Under the pieces are notes generated by a model. That model was not told the DNA's origin. It saw nothing but the letters and a program-made list of their open reading frames with translations, and did not search any database. Below are positions 7,658 through 15,293 of a stretch of DNA of 64,000 nt, in pieces. Both the position numbers and the translations under genes were made by a program. The stretch's first letter is position 1; the number at the start of each line of letters is the position of its first letter. The stretch is from Desulfuromonadales bacterium (GTDB lineage Bacteria; Desulfobacterota; Desulfuromonadia; Geobacterales; Pseudopelobacteraceae), in assembly GCA_013349405.1 (NCBI GenBank), contig DUZS01000011.1:1-64000 (forward strand), in the 5' to 3' direction.

Positions 7658-8893
7658 TCAATAAATGAAACCAAACAACCAGAGTGGTATTCGCTTTCCG
7701 TGACCGGTTTCTATGTTGTCCAGAGCCAGCCAGGAATTTTCGATTTCCCTAATCTGTCCTGCGTCCTTGTTTTTACCGCCCACCTCAAAGGTAACAGAGT
7801 CATCCACCAGAAAATCTCCTTTAGCTGGAATTGACACGGTATGTGCGGCACGAAGCATGTTGACAAAGAACGTTTCCCGCATCGCGCCGATATCCGGATC
7901 ACGTGTTCGTGAAAGCGCGTGATAGAGATTCGGATTATTCAGGTAAATCTTTTCCGGTTTTTCCATTTCACGTAGCCCCTTGCCACTCTTGGTCACTGAC
8001 AGTATGACACCGGCGTCCTCAAGAAATTTCAGGTAGGTTTTGAGGGTGCGCTCATCACCAATGCCCAGAAGGTTTTTAAGATTTTTCATGTCCGGGGTGA
8101 ATGGTACTAACGATGCAATGATCGAGAGCAGCTTTTCAATCTTGCGGATGCTGGAACCATTGAGCGACTGGTGGATGGCAGGCAGATCGGATTCCAATGT
8201 TGTGTGAATATTCTGCTCAAGGGTCATGAAGAACAGACTCTTATCCTCATACTCCTTGAAATATGGGTAATAACCATGCTCCAGGTAATCCCTGAACAGC
8301 GCAAGCACCTTCAGGCCATTTTTCTCAAGCTCTGCCACGATTGAATCGGCAACCTCCTGATGATTTGCCAGCAGCTTTTCGAGGGAAAGCGCGTCAAGAT
8401 AAATACCGCTATTCATGCCGATAAATTCACGAAAGGACATCCCGTGCATCTTAAATACAATGGCTCGCCTGCTCAGGTCGTGGCTTCCCTTCGCAATCTC
8501 CAGGGCAGAACTTCCTGATGCGATAATCTTCAAATTGGGAAAGGTATCGCAGATACTTTTCAGTTCCATGGACCAAGCGGGATACTTGTGAATTTCATCA
8601 AAACAGATCAGCTCGCCGCCCATCTTGCAGAACTCGTCGGCTATCTCATACAGAGACGACCGAGCCACCAGAAAATGGTCTGCCTGGATATAGAGAGCTT
8701 TCCGTCCTGAACGGTCATCGTTATACTGCTCCAACAGGTGCTGGATCATGACCGTCGTCTTGCCGATTCCCCGTTGGCCGATAATAATTGAAAATCGATT
8801 GGGCAGTGGATGGTCGCGCAAAAAATAACGTTTGAAATCGCGGTTGCGGATTCGCAGGAAAGTCTGGCTCAGCGGAATAAGGTCATCAAGCAT
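7658..8893 (-). CDS. ATP-binding protein, AAA_14 / DUF4143
   Basis: A 411-residue ATPase of the AAA_14-DUF4143 family. Walker A is GQRGIGKTT at residues 39-47. Walker B is LICFDEIHKYPAW, followed by sensor-1-like KIIASGSSALEI. The C-terminal DUF4143 part (about 270-411) contains a helix-turn-helix-like segment and then a nuclease-like strand (FLVDDSVTFEVGGKNKD). The start has GGAGAT at good spacing. The function of these widespread accessory ATPases is unsettled. Two identical inverted repeats lie directly upstream. A second, distant relative lies at 18021-19196. Confidence 0.85.
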   Translation of the reverse strand: MLDDLIPLSQTFLRIRNRDFKRYFLRDHPLPNRFSIIIGQRGIGKTTVMIQHLLEQYNDDRSGRKALYIQADHFLVARSSLYEIADEFCKMGGELICFDEIHKYPAWSMELKSICDTFPNLKIIASGSSALEIAKGSHDLSRRAIVFKMHGMSFREFIGMNSGIYLDALSLEKLLANHQEVADSIVAELEKNGLKVLALFRDYLEHGYYPYFKEYEDKSLFFMTLEQNIHTTLESDLPAIHQSLNGSSIRKIEKLLSIIASLVPFTPDMKNLKNLLGIGDERTLKTYLKFLEDAGVILSVTKSGKGLREMEKPEKIYLNNPNLYHALSRTRDPDIGAMRETFFVNMLRAAHTVSIPAKGDFLVDDSVTFEVGGKNKDAGQIREIENSWLALDNIETGHGKRIPLWLFGFIY

Positions 8894-8905
8894 AGCAAAT
8901 CTCCG

Positions 8906-8958
8906 AATAGTATTTAAAAACTATTTTACACAGCTAATAATAGTAACGCAATACTATT
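8906..8958 (-). promoter_or_regulatory. Two identical operators upstream of the DUF4143 ATPase
   Basis: AATAGT-N8-ACTATT occurs twice, at 8906-8925 and 8939-8958. The centres are 33 bases apart, close to three helical turns. They lie 13-65 bases upstream of the ATPase start, where a repressor or activator would bind. No DNA-binding protein is encoded directly next to them, except the ATPase itself, whose DUF4143 part may carry a winged-helix segment. Confidence 0.55.
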
Positions 8959-9080
8959 TATCCAGAATTGTAAATTCGAATGGCTTTGATAATCAAGGAA
9001 TCGAACCGGCTCCCGAAATTACGGGCATCCGCATTATTTCCTGTACTAAAATTTAAGGGGCTATTAGATTGGGCTCTGTA

Positions 9081-9168
9081 CACCAAAGTACACTAAGGTG
9101 CATCGAAGTACCTCAAAGTACACTGAAGTACACCGAAGTACACTACTGGTACACCACTGGTACACCGG
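9081..9168. repeat. 10-bp tandem repeat (consensus CACYRAAGTA)
   Basis: Six in-phase 10-base units run from 9081 to 9140 (CACCAAAGTA, CACTAAGGTG, CATCGAAGTA, CCTCAAAGTA, CACTGAAGTA, CACCGAAGTA). Degenerate units with CTGGTACAC follow to about 9168. Each unit boundary forms GTAC-containing sequence. The 10-base period places the same face of the helix in register. It lies just before a tRNA-end-like sequence. Confidence 0.8.
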
Positions 9169-9233
9169 ATACATGGGTTCGATGGTAAATTTCTTGGGGA
9201 AACAGCAACAATATCAATATGTTGTACGTTTCA

Positions 9234-9266
9234 TGGTGCCCGGTTCGATTCCGTCCCTGGGCACCA
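9234..9266 (+). other. tRNA 3'-end-like sequence, candidate attachment site
   Basis: The sequence contains a T-arm motif (CGGTTCGATTCCG), then CCTGGGC, a discriminator A and CCA, which is how a tRNA with a CCTGGGC acceptor strand would end. The T-stem pairs only 3 of 5 positions and there is no D or anticodon arm upstream, so it is not a complete tRNA. A good terminator follows at once, as after a real tRNA gene. TGGTGCCC (9234-9241) and GGGCACCA (9259-9266) also form an inverted repeat. It is best read as an att site left by an integrating element. Confidence 0.5.
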
Positions 9267-9274
9267 CTTAAATC

Positions 9275-9307
9275 AAGCACTTACGAGAAATCGTAGGTGC
9301 TTTTTTT
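9275..9307 (+). terminator. Intrinsic terminator
   Basis: AAGCACTTACGA (9275-9286), a GAAA tetraloop, TCGTAGGTGCTT (9291-9302) and a run of T to 9307 make a 12-pair stem with one G-T wobble and a U-tract. It would terminate plus-strand transcription from the tRNA-like site. Confidence 0.8.
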
Positions 9308-9367
9308 GTTTTTCTGATGTAAACTCTACCTCCTTATTCGAATGCAAACTCCGTCTGGGAGAGTACC

Positions 9368-9523
9368 ATGCTGGTTCGACCCTTTTCCGATATCCACGCC
9401 GAGTTCTGGCAACCCAACAAGATTCCCCGCATTCTGGAAATGGTGATCCCGCCGTTACCGACTGATAATGAAACCGTTGCCTTGGTTGCTGGCGATATCG
9501 GATTGGCCCATACCCCGCAGTGA
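9368..9523 (+). pseudogene. Metallophosphoesterase N-terminal remnant
   Basis: A 51-codon frame from ATG 9368 begins MLVRPFSDIHAEFW and continues to VALVAGDIGLA before a TGA. FSDIHAEF and VAGDIG are the first two metal-binding motifs (D-x-H and G-D) of calcineurin-like phosphoesterases, usually about 250 residues long. The rest of the domain, including the GNH(D/E) motif, is missing. No related sequence was seen in the following 150 bases. Confidence 0.65.
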
Positions 9524-9681
9524 ATTGCCTATGGAAATGGAAAATGCCGCATTCAGCAGGATACGATTGCAACCTTCGGACTGAAACCGTGCTATTCGTC
9601 CAATAAAGCTGTTGCACACGCATAGCAAATAAATTACAGTAACCGTCATTACCATTAATAAATTGACGGTGGTGTGGGCCT

Positions 9682-11025
9682 ATGAAATTCTACAATCGTG
9701 TCAGCGAACTTGAAGAGCTGGCCAACCTCCATGAACAGTCGGCAGTATCCGGCAGGATGACCGTCATCACCGGTCGCCGTAGGGTTGGCAAGACGATCCT
9801 GGCTCTTGAATCGGCAAAATCTGCCAGACACATCTATCTGTTTGTCTCTCGCAAGGCGGAATCCCTTCTCTGCCAGGAGTACCTAGAAGAGATCCGCCGT
9901 ATCGGCACCCTGCCGGTTATTGGTGAGATCCGCAATTTTCGTGATATTTTCACCCTGTTGATCGAGCTTTCCCGCACCGAGCGCATTACCCTGATCATTG
10001 ACGAGTTTCAGGAGTTCTTCAGCATCAATCCGGCTGTCTACTCCGAAATACAGGGGATCTGGGATCGTAACAAGGCAACCTGTAAACTGAACCTCATCTG
10101 TATCGGCTCGGTCCACTCTCTCATGCACCGCATCTTCCAGGATGCCAAAGAACCGCTCTTCAGCCGGGCCGACCGGATCATCTTTCTCAAACCCTTCAGC
10201 ATCGCTGCTATCCATGAAGTCCTGACTGATCATGGTCACAGTGATACCCCGTCCCTGTTCGACAGCTATGCCATAACCGGCGGACTCCCCAAATATCTGG
10301 AGATGCTGGCCGAGAACAAGTCACTGACGCACAAGAAGATGCTCGACTTCATTCTCAAGCAGCATTCACCCTTTCTTGCCGAGGGGAAGAACCTGTTGGT
10401 GGAAGAGTTCGGCAGAGAGTATGGCACTTACTTTTCCATTCTTGAGCTGATTAGCGTCGGCAAAACTGCCCGCAGCGAAATCGAATCGGTTCTGGAAATT
10501 CACAGCGGCGCATACCTGGCCAAACTGGAAGACGAATACGCCCTTATTGCCAAGCACCGTCCAATCAACGCCAAGCCGGGTGGCAGGCTGCAGAAGTACT
10601 ATCTGCGGGATAATTTCCTCAGCTTCTGGTTCCGTTTTATCTACCGCAACCTGTCAGCGATCGAGACCGGCAACTTCGGTTATGTCCGCGAGATCATCGA
10701 ACGCGATTACGCCACCTGGTCCGGCAAGATCCTGGAGCGCTTCTTTCACGATCTGTTTGCCGCCAGCGGCAAGTATAACCGGATCGGCAGCTACTGGGAA
10801 CGAGGCAATAAAAACGAAATCGACCTGGTTGCGGTGAACGATCTTCGTAAAGTGCTGGTCATTGCCGAGATCAAACGGAACAAATCCCGCATCAGCTTGC
10901 CGGCACTGCAGCACAAGGCCGAGCGACTGCTGCAGGAATATCAGGGCTATCAGGTTGAGTATCGTGCTCTGGGGCTGGAAGATGCGATGGAGTTTTTACC
11001 GTCGGGAGTGAACAATAACCGCTGA
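9682..11025 (+). CDS. ATP-binding protein, DUF234 family
   Basis: A 447-residue STAND-like ATPase. Walker A is GRRRVGKT (31-38); Walker B is TLIIDEFQEFFSINP; a sensor segment reads LNLICIGSVHSLM. The C-terminal DUF234 region contains YWERGNKNEIDLVAV and VLVIAEIKRNK, the D ... E-x-K pattern of a PD-(D/E)XK fold. Family members are common on mobile elements and have no settled role. The gene stands alone, between the phosphoesterase remnant and rhuM, with about 75 bases to the next gene. Confidence 0.85.
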   Translation: MKFYNRVSELEELANLHEQSAVSGRMTVITGRRRVGKTILALESAKSARHIYLFVSRKAESLLCQEYLEEIRRIGTLPVIGEIRNFRDIFTLLIELSRTERITLIIDEFQEFFSINPAVYSEIQGIWDRNKATCKLNLICIGSVHSLMHRIFQDAKEPLFSRADRIIFLKPFSIAAIHEVLTDHGHSDTPSLFDSYAITGGLPKYLEMLAENKSLTHKKMLDFILKQHSPFLAEGKNLLVEEFGREYGTYFSILELISVGKTARSEIESVLEIHSGAYLAKLEDEYALIAKHRPINAKPGGRLQKYYLRDNFLSFWFRFIYRNLSAIETGNFGYVREIIERDYATWSGKILERFFHDLFAASGKYNRIGSYWERGNKNEIDLVAVNDLRKVLVIAEIKRNKSRISLPALQHKAERLLQEYQGYQVEYRALGLEDAMEFLPSGVNNNR

Positions 11026-11102
11026 AATGACGTAGGCTGTCATACGCTTATGCTATTCTGATTGAGTGGCATCAGAACGTAATTAATCGTAAGGATTAGA
11101 TA

Positions 11103-12146
11103 ATGAATAAATCCGAAATGCTTATCTATCAGGCGCCGGACGGGACGATCAAGATCGACGTTCGACTGGAGGACGAAACGGTCTGGCTGTCGCAGGAACA
11201 CATGGCGCAATTGTTCGGCAAAAGTAAAAAAACCATCTCGGAACATATCCGCAACATCTTTGAAGAGGGTGAACTTGACGAACAGGTGGTTGTCCGGAAA
11301 TTACGGACAACCACTCGACATGGTGCCATAGAAGGAAAAACCCAGTCACAGGAGGTCAACTTCTACAGCCTGGACGTAATTATCTCCGTCGGCTACCGGG
11401 TCAAATCACCGCAGGGAACCCAGTTTCGCATCTGGGCCACCCAGCGGCTGAAGGAATATATCGTCAAAGGCTTTGCTCTGAACGACGAGCGCTTCAAGAG
11501 CGGCAGTTCAATGAACTATTTCACCGAACTGCAGGAGCGAATCCGTGAAATCCGTCTTTCGGAGCGCTTCTTTTACCAGAAGATCAAGGATATCTACACG
11601 ACCAGCATCGACTACAATCCGGCGGACGAAAAGACCATCGAGTTTTTCAAGGTGGTTCAAAACAAGCTGCTTTGGGCCATCAGTCAGCAGACTGCGGCGG
11701 AATTAGTATACCGCCGGAGCGATGCTGCTTTGCCACTCATGGGGATGCAGTCTTTTGACAAGAAAGGCGAACCGGCGGTGCGCAAAAGTGATGTGAGCAT
11801 CGCGAAAAACTATCTGGCCGAAAATGAGATAAAACTGCTCGGTCTGCTGGTGGAGCAATACTTGGCCTTTGCCGAAACCATGGCGCTACAGCAATTGCCC
11901 ATGTATATGAACGACTGGATTGCCCGCCTGGACGCGATAATTCAGCTCAATGGCCGCGAGCTGCTCACCAATGCCGGAAAGATCAGCCATCAGATGGCTC
12001 TGGAAAAGTCTGCTCTTGAGCTCGACAAATATCGTGAAATGCAGCGGCAGATTCAGCGGGAAGTAAGTATGAAGGAGTTGGAGCGGGATATTCAGCAGCT
12101 GCAAAAAACGGCAATAAAAGGAATGAAAGCGATGCAAAAGGGTTGA
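11103..12146 (+). CDS. RhuM family protein
   Basis: A 347-residue protein of the RhuM (virulence RhuM) family, which is widespread in genomic islands and has unproven function. Recognisable blocks are IKIDVRLEDETVWLSQEHMA, an N-terminal helix-turn-helix-like region (LFGKSKKTISEHIRNIFEEG), SLDVIISVGYRVKSPQGTQF and FRIWATQRLKEYIVKGF. The C-terminal third is a charged coiled coil (about 300-347). An AAGGA box lies about 8 bases before ATG 11103. The length is full for the family. Confidence 0.9.
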   Translation: MNKSEMLIYQAPDGTIKIDVRLEDETVWLSQEHMAQLFGKSKKTISEHIRNIFEEGELDEQVVVRKLRTTTRHGAIEGKTQSQEVNFYSLDVIISVGYRVKSPQGTQFRIWATQRLKEYIVKGFALNDERFKSGSSMNYFTELQERIREIRLSERFFYQKIKDIYTTSIDYNPADEKTIEFFKVVQNKLLWAISQQTAAELVYRRSDAALPLMGMQSFDKKGEPAVRKSDVSIAKNYLAENEIKLLGLLVEQYLAFAETMALQQLPMYMNDWIARLDAIIQLNGRELLTNAGKISHQMALEKSALELDKYREMQRQIQREVSMKELERDIQQLQKTAIKGMKAMQKG

Positions 12147-12208
12147 TTGGGACGGATGGGGAGTGACGGGTTGAAAAGAATAGACAAACAATATCGCTGA
12201 GGCCAGAC

Positions 12209-12862
12209 ATGAACACCACACCGGTAAATTTTGAAAATATCGACATCCGTAGGGTTTATGACGAGAAAACCGAAACATGGTATTTCTCCGTAGTTGATAT
12301 CATCAGGGCGCTCCTGCAGCAGCCGGATTTTCAAGCAGCCAGAAACTACTGGAAAGTGCTGAAGAACAGGTTGAGCAAGGAAGGCAGCGAGTCGGTTACA
12401 AAATGTAACCGACTGAAACTGGAAGCGGCTGACGGGAAGAAATACCTGACCGACGTTGCCAGTCCCGAAGTGCTGCTTCGTCTGATCCAGTCGGTTCCCA
12501 GCCGCAAGGCAGAGCCAATCAAGATCTGGCTGGCCAAAGTCGGTTATGAGCGGATGCAGGACATGGCTGATCCGTCCCGCTCGCTGGATCGCGCCCGTGA
12601 GTACTGGCAGCAGCACGGCAGAAGCGAAAAGTGGATTCAGCAGCGGATGACCGGGCAGGAGACCCGCAACAAGCTGACCGACTACACGATTCTGGTTTTT
12701 GCCCGAGGCCAGAAAAAGCAGAACGGGGTAACAGTTCCGTTCACCTATCTTGGGCCGGTAGAACGGATCAGCTACGAGAGCGAGCGACCGATCAAGATGG
12801 TGTGGCGGTTACGTTATCCTATGTCTGTAGAGATGTTTGAGGATAATCGGCGGGGTGGGTGA
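12209..12862 (+). CDS. BRO-N protein fused to a DUF3427 tail (chimeric)
   Basis: Residues 1 to about 159 are a BRO-N family (phage antirepressor-type) protein: VYDEKTETWYFSVVDIIRAL, VLLRLIQSVPSRKAEPIKIW, VGYERM and QETRNKLTDY. In relatives the last motif is followed by more BRO-specific sequence. Here it switches to VPFTYLGPVERISYESERP and IKMVWRL, which reads like the last ~55 residues of DUF3427, the C-terminal domain of some superfamily-2 helicases. The junction lies near 12686. The gene therefore looks like a deletion fusion. A second BRO gene lies at 62468-63181. Confidence 0.75.
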   Translation: MNTTPVNFENIDIRRVYDEKTETWYFSVVDIIRALLQQPDFQAARNYWKVLKNRLSKEGSESVTKCNRLKLEAADGKKYLTDVASPEVLLRLIQSVPSRKAEPIKIWLAKVGYERMQDMADPSRSLDRAREYWQQHGRSEKWIQQRMTGQETRNKLTDYTILVFARGQKKQNGVTVPFTYLGPVERISYESERPIKMVWRLRYPMSVEMFEDNRRGG

Positions 12863-13021
12863 GGATACAAGTCGACATAGATTCCGCGTCTTCCGGTTAG
12901 GTTTTTGGGATCACACAGGTGTCGTGTCACAACGCCAAACATCGTACAATGGCTGTGTCAGCCACTGACATGAGACTTAAGTATGAAAATTGCCAGCGGA
13001 TAAGCAAATGAGAGAGTATCT

Positions 13022-13543
13022 ATGACTGATGAGTTGAAGATTGTGATTATAGCCGGCCCGAACGGCGCAGGCAAAACTACCTTTGCCCGTGAATTTCTCC
13101 CCAACGAGGGCAACTGTCCAACCTTTATCAATGCCGATCTTATCGCTGCCGGTATTTCCCCATTTGCCCCGGAGTCGGTGTCGATACGTGCAGGGCGGTT
13201 GATGCTTGATGAGATTGATGACCGGGTACGCAATCGTAAGAGCTTTGCTTTTGAAACTACGCTGAGCGGTCGTTCATACCTCCACAAAATTCGGCAATGG
13301 CAAGAGCTTGGTTATCACGTAAAGTTGTTGTTTCTGAGTCTGCCGAATGCTGATGTTGCGATTGCAAGGGTAGCAGCCCGCGTCTCGCAAGGCGGCCACA
13401 ATATTCCAGAAAATATTATTCGCCGCAGATTTGATTCCGGTCTGAAAAACTTTGACACGATGTATAAACATCATGTTGATGCCTGGATGTTGTATGATAA
13501 TTCTGAAAGCAAGCCGAGGGTACTTGCGTGGGGAGAAAAATAA
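13022..13543 (+). CDS. Zeta-toxin-like P-loop kinase
   Basis: A 173-residue P-loop protein: Walker A is GPNGAGKTTF (12-21), followed by FINADLIAAGISPFAPE and the catalytic-type segment FAFETTLSGRSY. This matches the zeta toxin/AAA_33 family of small kinases, whose toxic members phosphorylate UDP-N-acetylglucosamine. The later HNIPENIIRRRFDSGLKNF is also typical of this subfamily. The stop overlaps the next small gene in TAATG, which suggests a coupled toxin and partner pair. The substrate here is not known. Confidence 0.8.
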   Translation: MTDELKIVIIAGPNGAGKTTFAREFLPNEGNCPTFINADLIAAGISPFAPESVSIRAGRLMLDEIDDRVRNRKSFAFETTLSGRSYLHKIRQWQELGYHVKLLFLSLPNADVAIARVAARVSQGGHNIPENIIRRRFDSGLKNFDTMYKHHVDAWMLYDNSESKPRVLAWGEK

Positions 13544-13734
13544 TGAAGAACGAAAAGCTGCCCAAAGATCCTGATCTGTTGGGCTCTGTTCAGGCAATGA
13601 AGCGCTCAGCTGCAAATGCCCTAAAACTGGCTCGTAAGACCCATACGCCTTGCTACGTGATAAAGGATGGCAAGATAGTGAATGTTGCTGAGCGACAAAA
13701 GACCTGTCGAACGGAAAAGATAGTTTCCAAGTAA
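13543..13734 (+). CDS. Small partner of the zeta-like kinase (possible antitoxin)
   Basis: A 63-residue basic protein (MKNEKLPKDPDLLGSVQAMK ...). ATG 13543 is chosen because it overlaps the kinase stop (TAATG) and has GGGGAG 8 bases upstream, inside the kinase gene. Small proteins of this kind, with a central ...AAxxAxKxAxxTxTPxxVxxxGxI pattern, follow zeta-like kinases in many genomes. An antitoxin role is inferred from position only. Confidence 0.6.
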   Translation: MKNEKLPKDPDLLGSVQAMKRSAANALKLARKTHTPCYVIKDGKIVNVAERQKTCRTEKIVSK

Positions 13735-13796
13735 AGTAAGAATCGATTCATATAATCAGCAAAGTTAGCCATTGCCACGTTTAAACTGGTGAATGT

Positions 13797-14801
13797 ATGA
13801 GAAAGCTGGCAACAATCCGAAATGTTGATGAGATCCTGCCGATTGAGGGTGCCGATGCGATAGAGCTGGCTGTTTTCGGCGGCTGGCAGGTTGTGGTGAA
13901 AAAGGCGCAGGAGATAAAACCTGGAATGCTGGTTGTGTATTGCGAGATTGATTCGGTTTTTCCGGAACAGCAGCAGTACGAGTTTTTGCGGCAGGACAAG
14001 TTTCGCCTTCGTACCAAAAAGTTCCGTGGCGCCTTGTCGCAGGGTATCGTTTTCAAAATAGATGAGGTGCTGACAGTCGGGAATTATGCCGAGGGAGAAG
14101 ATGTAACGGGGATTCTGGACATAACCCTTTATGAGCCGCCTATCCCGGCATCAATATCGGGCGATGTAGCCGGTGCTTACCCTGCGACTGTGCCTAAAAC
14201 CGACGAGGAACGGATACAAAACCTCGATATTGAAACTTTTTCCGGTATTTCTTTCTTTGTAACGGAGAAACTCGACGGCACATCGTGTTCGTTTATTTTC
14301 GACGAGTGTGGTCTCCATGTCTGTGGAAGAAATTGGGAGTTTTGCGAAGCTCCTGATCAGACCTTCTGGAAGCTTGCTCGGCACTATGATATTGAAGAGA
14401 AACTGCGCGACTACCATGCCCGGACGGGAAGTTATCTTGCCTTGCAAGGCGAGGTCGTCGGCTACGGCATTCAGTCGAATATGTACGGATTAAAAGGGCA
14501 GGATATCTTTATCTTCAATATCTTCGACATTACAAGGCAACGTTATCTTCCGGTTGCTGCCTACCGAACAACACTGGATGATTTCGCCCTCAAAGGCGTT
14601 CCGGTTGTAGCGGAGAATTTTCCGAATGTCGGATACGACCATGCCCGGTTTCTCGAATATGCCGAAGGTAAGTCCCTTCTGAATCCACAGGTAGAACGCG
14701 AGGGGGTCGTCTTCCGCTCCATTGATGAGACACGCTCCAATCAGGGCAAGATATCGTTCAAGGCGATATCCAATAAGTACCTTCTCAAGCATGGCGGATA
14801 G
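13797..14801 (+). CDS. ATP-dependent RNA ligase, DraRnl (DRB0094) type
   Basis: A 334-residue RNA ligase with an N-terminal OB-like domain (about 1-115) and a nucleotidyltransferase domain. Motif I is EKLDG, with the nucleophile lysine at 158. Motif III is LQGEVVGYG (216-224), motif IV EGVVFRS (302-308), and motif V SFKAISNKYLLK (320-331). This architecture is that of Deinococcus radiodurans Rnl, which seals nicks with a 3'-OH RNA strand. The gene stands alone, without a phosphatase, kinase or RtcR partner alongside. The ATG at 13797 has a weak ribosome binding site. Confidence 0.85.
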   Translation: MRKLATIRNVDEILPIEGADAIELAVFGGWQVVVKKAQEIKPGMLVVYCEIDSVFPEQQQYEFLRQDKFRLRTKKFRGALSQGIVFKIDEVLTVGNYAEGEDVTGILDITLYEPPIPASISGDVAGAYPATVPKTDEERIQNLDIETFSGISFFVTEKLDGTSCSFIFDECGLHVCGRNWEFCEAPDQTFWKLARHYDIEEKLRDYHARTGSYLALQGEVVGYGIQSNMYGLKGQDIFIFNIFDITRQRYLPVAAYRTTLDDFALKGVPVVAENFPNVGYDHARFLEYAEGKSLLNPQVEREGVVFRSIDETRSNQGKISFKAISNKYLLKHGG

Positions 14802-14837
14802 TGACAATAGCTTAAAAGGGTCAGGGGCAGCTCGGCA

Positions 14838-14960
14838 TCAGTGCTGTTCATACCTCATCGTTTTAAATTCCTTCACACGTTTTTCATGCATCTTCGCCAG
14901 CATCGGCACAGAGTGTCCACATAGTCATAGACCTGCACCTCCACATTTCCGCCACTGCTA
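14838..14960 (-). pseudogene. C-terminal remnant of a superfamily-2 helicase
   Basis: On the minus strand, VEVQVYDYVDT can be read in one frame. After a one-base shift, VPMLAKMHEKRVKEFKTMRY can be read to a TGA at 14840-14838. Together they resemble the extreme C-terminus of certain large DEAD/DEAH helicases (YDYVD..VP.L..M..KR..GY...GY). Nothing else of the gene remains. The surrounding 14802-15140 region has no intact gene. Confidence 0.5.
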
Positions 14961-15140
14961 GCCTGTACTGAAAGAATGAGACGAAGATGCCAATGCCTCC
15001 CGGCGGGAGATCCGTTAAATGTTTTGTTAATAATGTGAGCCTGTTTTTTTAACAAAATACTTTTCTATGATTGATGTTGCACACCACACAAATAATGGAC
15101 TATTTTAAGTCTATTAATTATATTTGATTGCATCAAGAGT

Positions 15141-15260
15141 CCTAAATTGGATTATTACGCAACTCAAAAGACATCGGAAGAGATAGAAGCTGCCTTCGGG
15201 CAGCAGTTGCGTGATCTGTGCCTGCGCCGGAACATCGATCAGCAATCGCTGACGAACTGA
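15141..15260 (+). pseudogene. XRE-type regulator N-terminal remnant
   Basis: The frame PKLDYYATQKTSEEIEAAFG, then QQLRDLCLRRNIDQQSLTN and TGA, resembles the start of an XRE helix-turn-helix regulator (…FGxxLRxLRxxxxxxQxxLA…). It is cut in the middle of the helix-turn-helix and has no good start codon. Its 3' end runs into the truncated AbiEii toxin gene from the other strand, so a deletion joined the two. Confidence 0.5.
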
Positions 15261-15293
15261 AGTTGCGACATTAGCGACTCGAATTTGTGTCAT
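15240..15293 (-). pseudogene. AbiEii toxin, first 18 codons only
   Basis: ATG at 15293 overlaps the AbiEi stop (ATGA) and encodes MTQIRVANVATSVRQRLL. AbiEii nucleotidyltransferase toxins typically begin with ...NVAASVRQRLL. The homology ends at that leucine, where the sequence changes to the antisense of the XRE remnant. The catalytic GS...D motifs are gone. Confidence 0.65.

Noticed and set aside
9081-9168. CRISPR-like array
   Set aside because: Units are 10 bases and directly adjacent, with no unique spacers and no cas genes nearby.
9190-9266. Complete tRNA gene
   Set aside because: Only the T-arm and acceptor 3' strand are recognisable; there is no D-arm, anticodon stem or matching 5' acceptor strand, and the T-stem has two mismatches.
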